From Acidobacteriota bacterium (GTDB lineage: Bacteria; Acidobacteriota; Holophagae; Holophagales; Holophagaceae): 6,860 nt of DNA. Under the pieces are notes generated by a model that saw only the letters and a list, made by a program, of their open reading frames with translations, searched no databases and was not told the DNA's origin. The stretch spans positions 1 to 6,860 of the forward strand of contig JAJYBX010000100.1 in NCBI GenBank assembly GCA_021778785.1, written 5' to 3'. Below, piece after piece: positions 5,277 through 6,860 of this stretch (the first letter of the stretch is position 1; each line of letters begins with the position of its first letter). Made by a program: the position numbers and the translations under genes.

Positions 5277-6366
5277 ACTTGGTGAACAGGGCCTTGAGCT
5301 GGGCATTCAGGGTCCGCACCAGCTCCGCGTCGCAGCCGGCGTCCACGGCCCCGCGGGAGATGGCCAGGGCCAGGCCCTTCACGGCCTCGGGGCCCTCTCC
5401 GCCGATGATCTGCTGGGTGGATTTGGCCTGCAGGCGGTTCACCATCTCGTGGTGGGCCTCGGGCAGCACGGTCTTGGCCGCCTGGGCGATGCGCTGGGTG
5501 AAGGCCGTCAGCTTGGCCATGCGCACGGGGTCGTCCGCCGGTGCGACCGGCTTGGGCGTGGACGGGGCCACGAGCGGGGCATCGGCGGCCACGCCGCCAC
5601 CCACGGTCACCGGCAGGGATTCCTCCGCTTCGGGGAAGCCCTGGATGGGGATGATGGGCATCGGCGGGGGCGCCTGGAGCCTGACGATGGCCGTCTCCTC
5701 CTCCCGGGATTCAGGGACGACGGGAGAGAGCCCGAGCCGCTCGGAGATGGGCACCAGCTGCGGTTCCGGCGCGGCCGGGGGGGGAGCGGCAGCGGCGTCG
5801 ACCTTGGGGGCCCGGCCCGAACGGATGCCCTTCAGGTTGATGTGGCCGGCCATCACCAGGCCGTAGAGGTCCTTGGCCACGGTGAGCACCGGCTTCTGCG
5901 TGACATCGGCGAGCTCGGCCACGCTGTAGTAGCCCGTGGCGAGGTTCAGCAGGCGGGCCTCCCGCGGGTTCACGCCCTGGGGGGTCTCGCCGGGCAGCAG
6001 GGTGGACTGGGGATAGAGTTCCACCGAGGGCACCTTCTGGCTGATGACGCGCCACTCGTCCATCCGCCGTCCCAGTTCCATGAGGATGGAGGCATTGGGC
6101 TTGGTGATGGTGGCGGGCACATCCTGGGCGCCTTCCTCGAAGCGGTAGCTGCCTTCCAGCCAGAGGGCCACTTCCATGAGGGCGTCGAAGCCCTCGCCGT
6201 TGTTGGTGATGGCGTGGATGATCCGGCCGTCCTTCAGGTAGATCCGCGCCTTGGCGGAGTCCTGCTGCACGTGGAAGCAGCCCGACTTCCCGCCCTGGCT
6301 CACGAGCTGGATGATGTCCGGCAGCGGAGCCTCGCGCATGGAGCCTTGAATCACACCCTGGGACAT
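5275..6366 (-). CDS. DUF4388 (PATAN-like) domain protein with winged-helix-like segment
   Basis: 363 residues, cytoplasmic (no signal peptide or membrane segment). Residues about 4-105 match the DUF4388 pattern: GSMREAPLPDIIQLVSQGGKSGCFHV, ARIYLKDGRIIHA, an ALMEVALWLEGSYRFEEG helix-strand unit and the closing ILMELGRRMDEW. Residues about 133-180 (EARLLNLATGYYSVAELADVTQ..VAKDLYGLVMAGHI) look like the short winged-helix that often follows this domain. Then come a Pro/Ala-rich linker (about 186-280) and a helical C-terminal part (about 281-363) ending LKALFTK. DUF4388/PATAN proteins are common in delta-type bacteria, Acidobacteriota and cyanobacteria and are linked to signalling and motility; the exact role here is unknown. 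ATG 6366 is chosen because AGAGGA (6374-6379) lies 7 nt upstream and DUF4388 begins at once. The frame stays open upstream to 6837, but that part is antisense to ribB. It is first in the apparent set with the lipoprotein and ftsX. Confidence 0.88.
   Translation of the reverse strand: MSQGVIQGSMREAPLPDIIQLVSQGGKSGCFHVQQDSAKARIYLKDGRIIHAITNNGEGFDALMEVALWLEGSYRFEEGAQDVPATITKPNASILMELGRRMDEWRVISQKVPSVELYPQSTLLPGETPQGVNPREARLLNLATGYYSVAELADVTQKPVLTVAKDLYGLVMAGHINLKGIRSGRAPKVDAAAAPPPAAPEPQLVPISERLGLSPVVPESREEETAIVRLQAPPPMPIIPIQGFPEAEESLPVTVGGGVAADAPLVAPSTPKPVAPADDPVRMAKLTAFTQRIAQAAKTVLPEAHHEMVNRLQAKSTQQIIGGEGPEAVKGLALAISRGAVDAGCDAELVRTLNAQLKALFTK
5777..5784. repeat. 8-bp G/C homopolymer in the DUF4388 protein linker
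   Basis: Eight G on the plus strand (C in the coding strand) fall in the Ala/Pro linker at about residues 194-197. A frame change here would detach the C-terminal helical part while leaving the DUF4388 and winged-helix parts whole. Only the in-frame form is seen. Confidence 0.6.
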
Positions 6367-6469
6367 GGGCAATTCCTCTCGGAAATTGGGCGGCCTATAT
6401 GGATTTGCGTATCCTACCACGGAGTGCGCCCTTCCCCCGCGGCGGCGCCTCGGCCATCCTGGGGGGCCT
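6367..6469. promoter_or_regulatory. Divergent promoter region between the DUF4388 gene and ribB
   Basis: 103 bp between divergent starts. Bases about 6381-6416 are clearly richer in A and T than the rest of the window. Toward ribB a weak sigma-70-like pair can be read: TTGGGC (6386-6391), 18 nt, TATCCT (6410-6415). Toward the DUF4388 gene, TATAGG (6400-6395 on the minus strand) could be a -10 but no good -35 is seen. The region is too short for a typical FMN riboswitch and I see none. Confidence 0.4.
6374..6379 (-). promoter_or_regulatory. Ribosome binding site deciding the DUF4388 gene start
   Basis: AGAGGA on the minus strand, 7 nt upstream of ATG 6366. It supports this start against the longer frame that continues to 6837. 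Confidence 0.65.
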
Positions 6470-6860
6470 ATGGAACGCCGACCCGATTCCCCCTTCGCCC
6501 CCATCGAGGATGCCATCGAGGCCATCCGGGAGGGCCGGATGGTGGTCGTGGTGGACGACGAGGACCGCGAGAATGAGGGCGACCTCACCCTCGCCGCCGG
6601 GCACGTCAGCCCCGAGGCCATCGCCTTCATGGCCACCCACGGCCGGGGCCTCATCTGCGCGGCCCTGGAGGGCCCCCTCCTCGATCGCCTCCAGATCCCC
6701 CTCATGGTGCGCGAGAACACCAGCCCCTTCGAGACGGCCTTCTGCGTGAGCGTGGAGGCCCGGGAGGGCACCACCACGGGCATCAGCGCCCAGGACCGCT
6801 CGCGCACCATCCAGGCCCTCATCGATCCCGAATCCAAGCCCCAACATTTCGTGAAGCCCG
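6470..6860 (+). CDS. ribB: 3,4-dihydroxy-2-butanone 4-phosphate synthase RibB, N-terminal part (possibly RibBA)
   Basis: RibB converts ribulose 5-phosphate to 3,4-dihydroxy-2-butanone 4-phosphate plus formate, the four-carbon precursor of riboflavin. 130 codons are present and the frame runs off the right edge. Motifs: IEDAIEAIREGRMVVVVDDEDRE at 12-34, with the acidic Mg-binding DDEDRENEGDL (29-39); HGRGLIC (57-63, with the active-site Cys); MVRENTSPFETAF (79-91); and TTGISAQDRSRTI (102-114). The C-terminal His and Glu of the active site lie beyond the window, as would a fused GTP cyclohydrolase II domain, so RibB and RibBA cannot be told apart here. ATG 6470 has a G-run (6461-6466) only 3 nt upstream, which is close; no better in-frame start is visible upstream. 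Divergent from the DUF4388 gene. Confidence 0.93.
   Translation, partial: MERRPDSPFAPIEDAIEAIREGRMVVVVDDEDRENEGDLTLAAGHVSPEAIAFMATHGRGLICAALEGPLLDRLQIPLMVRENTSPFETAFCVSVEAREGTTTGISAQDRSRTIQALIDPESKPQHFVKP

Noticed and set aside
6367..6469. FMN riboswitch ahead of ribB
   Set aside because: Only 103 bp are available, shared with a divergent gene, and the conserved multi-stem arrangement is not visible.
6367..6837. N-terminal extension of the DUF4388 frame by 157 codons
   Set aside because: It runs antisense to ribB and across the promoter region. A ribosome site and the domain start both support ATG 6366.
1786..6860. A functional flavin cluster linking ubiX and ribB
   Set aside because: They are in separate transcription units about 4 kb apart with unrelated genes between, so proximity alone is weak evidence.

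Overview
This is a compact, very GC-rich stretch (well over 60% G+C by eye, with nearly all codons ending in G or C) from a bacterial chromosome. A peptidoglycan ligase (MurC), FtsX and an apparent lipoprotein suggest a diderm. A DUF4388 (PATAN-like) protein together with this composition fits Acidobacteriota (for example Holophagae), Myxococcota or other delta-type lineages. That placement is inference, and Holophagae is only my first guess.

Layout: (1) positions 1-287, minus strand: the N-terminal part of a secreted, Arg/Pro/Met-rich protein with a thrice-repeated RRATP motif, running off the left edge. (2) 288-403: a divergent intergenic region with a perfect 14-bp palindrome. (3) 404-3266, plus strand: a tightly packed set of murC (UDP-N-acetylmuramate--L-alanine ligase), ubiX (flavin prenyltransferase) and a PfkB/ribokinase-family kinase of unknown substrate, separated by 5 nt and then overlapping by 4 nt. 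(4) 3263-6366, minus strand: a three-gene set, in transcription order a DUF4388 protein, a putative beta-propeller lipoprotein and ftsX. It meets the plus-strand set tail to tail on one shared CTAG. (5) 6367-6469: a divergent, locally AT-rich promoter region. (6) 6470-6860, plus strand: the start of ribB (or ribBA), running off the right edge.

The plus-strand genes share no obvious pathway: cell-wall precursor synthesis, prenyl-FMN cofactor synthesis and small-molecule phosphorylation. ribB and ubiX both touch flavin metabolism but are about 4 kb apart and not in one transcription unit. The minus-strand set is the most unusual part: ftsX is not preceded by ftsE but by an envelope lipoprotein and a DUF4388 protein. 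I found no mobile element, CRISPR array, tRNA, rRNA or clear rho-independent terminator. Nothing here is convincing as a wholly new system. The best candidates for a second look are the DUF4388-lipoprotein-FtsX set and the palindromic divergent region.
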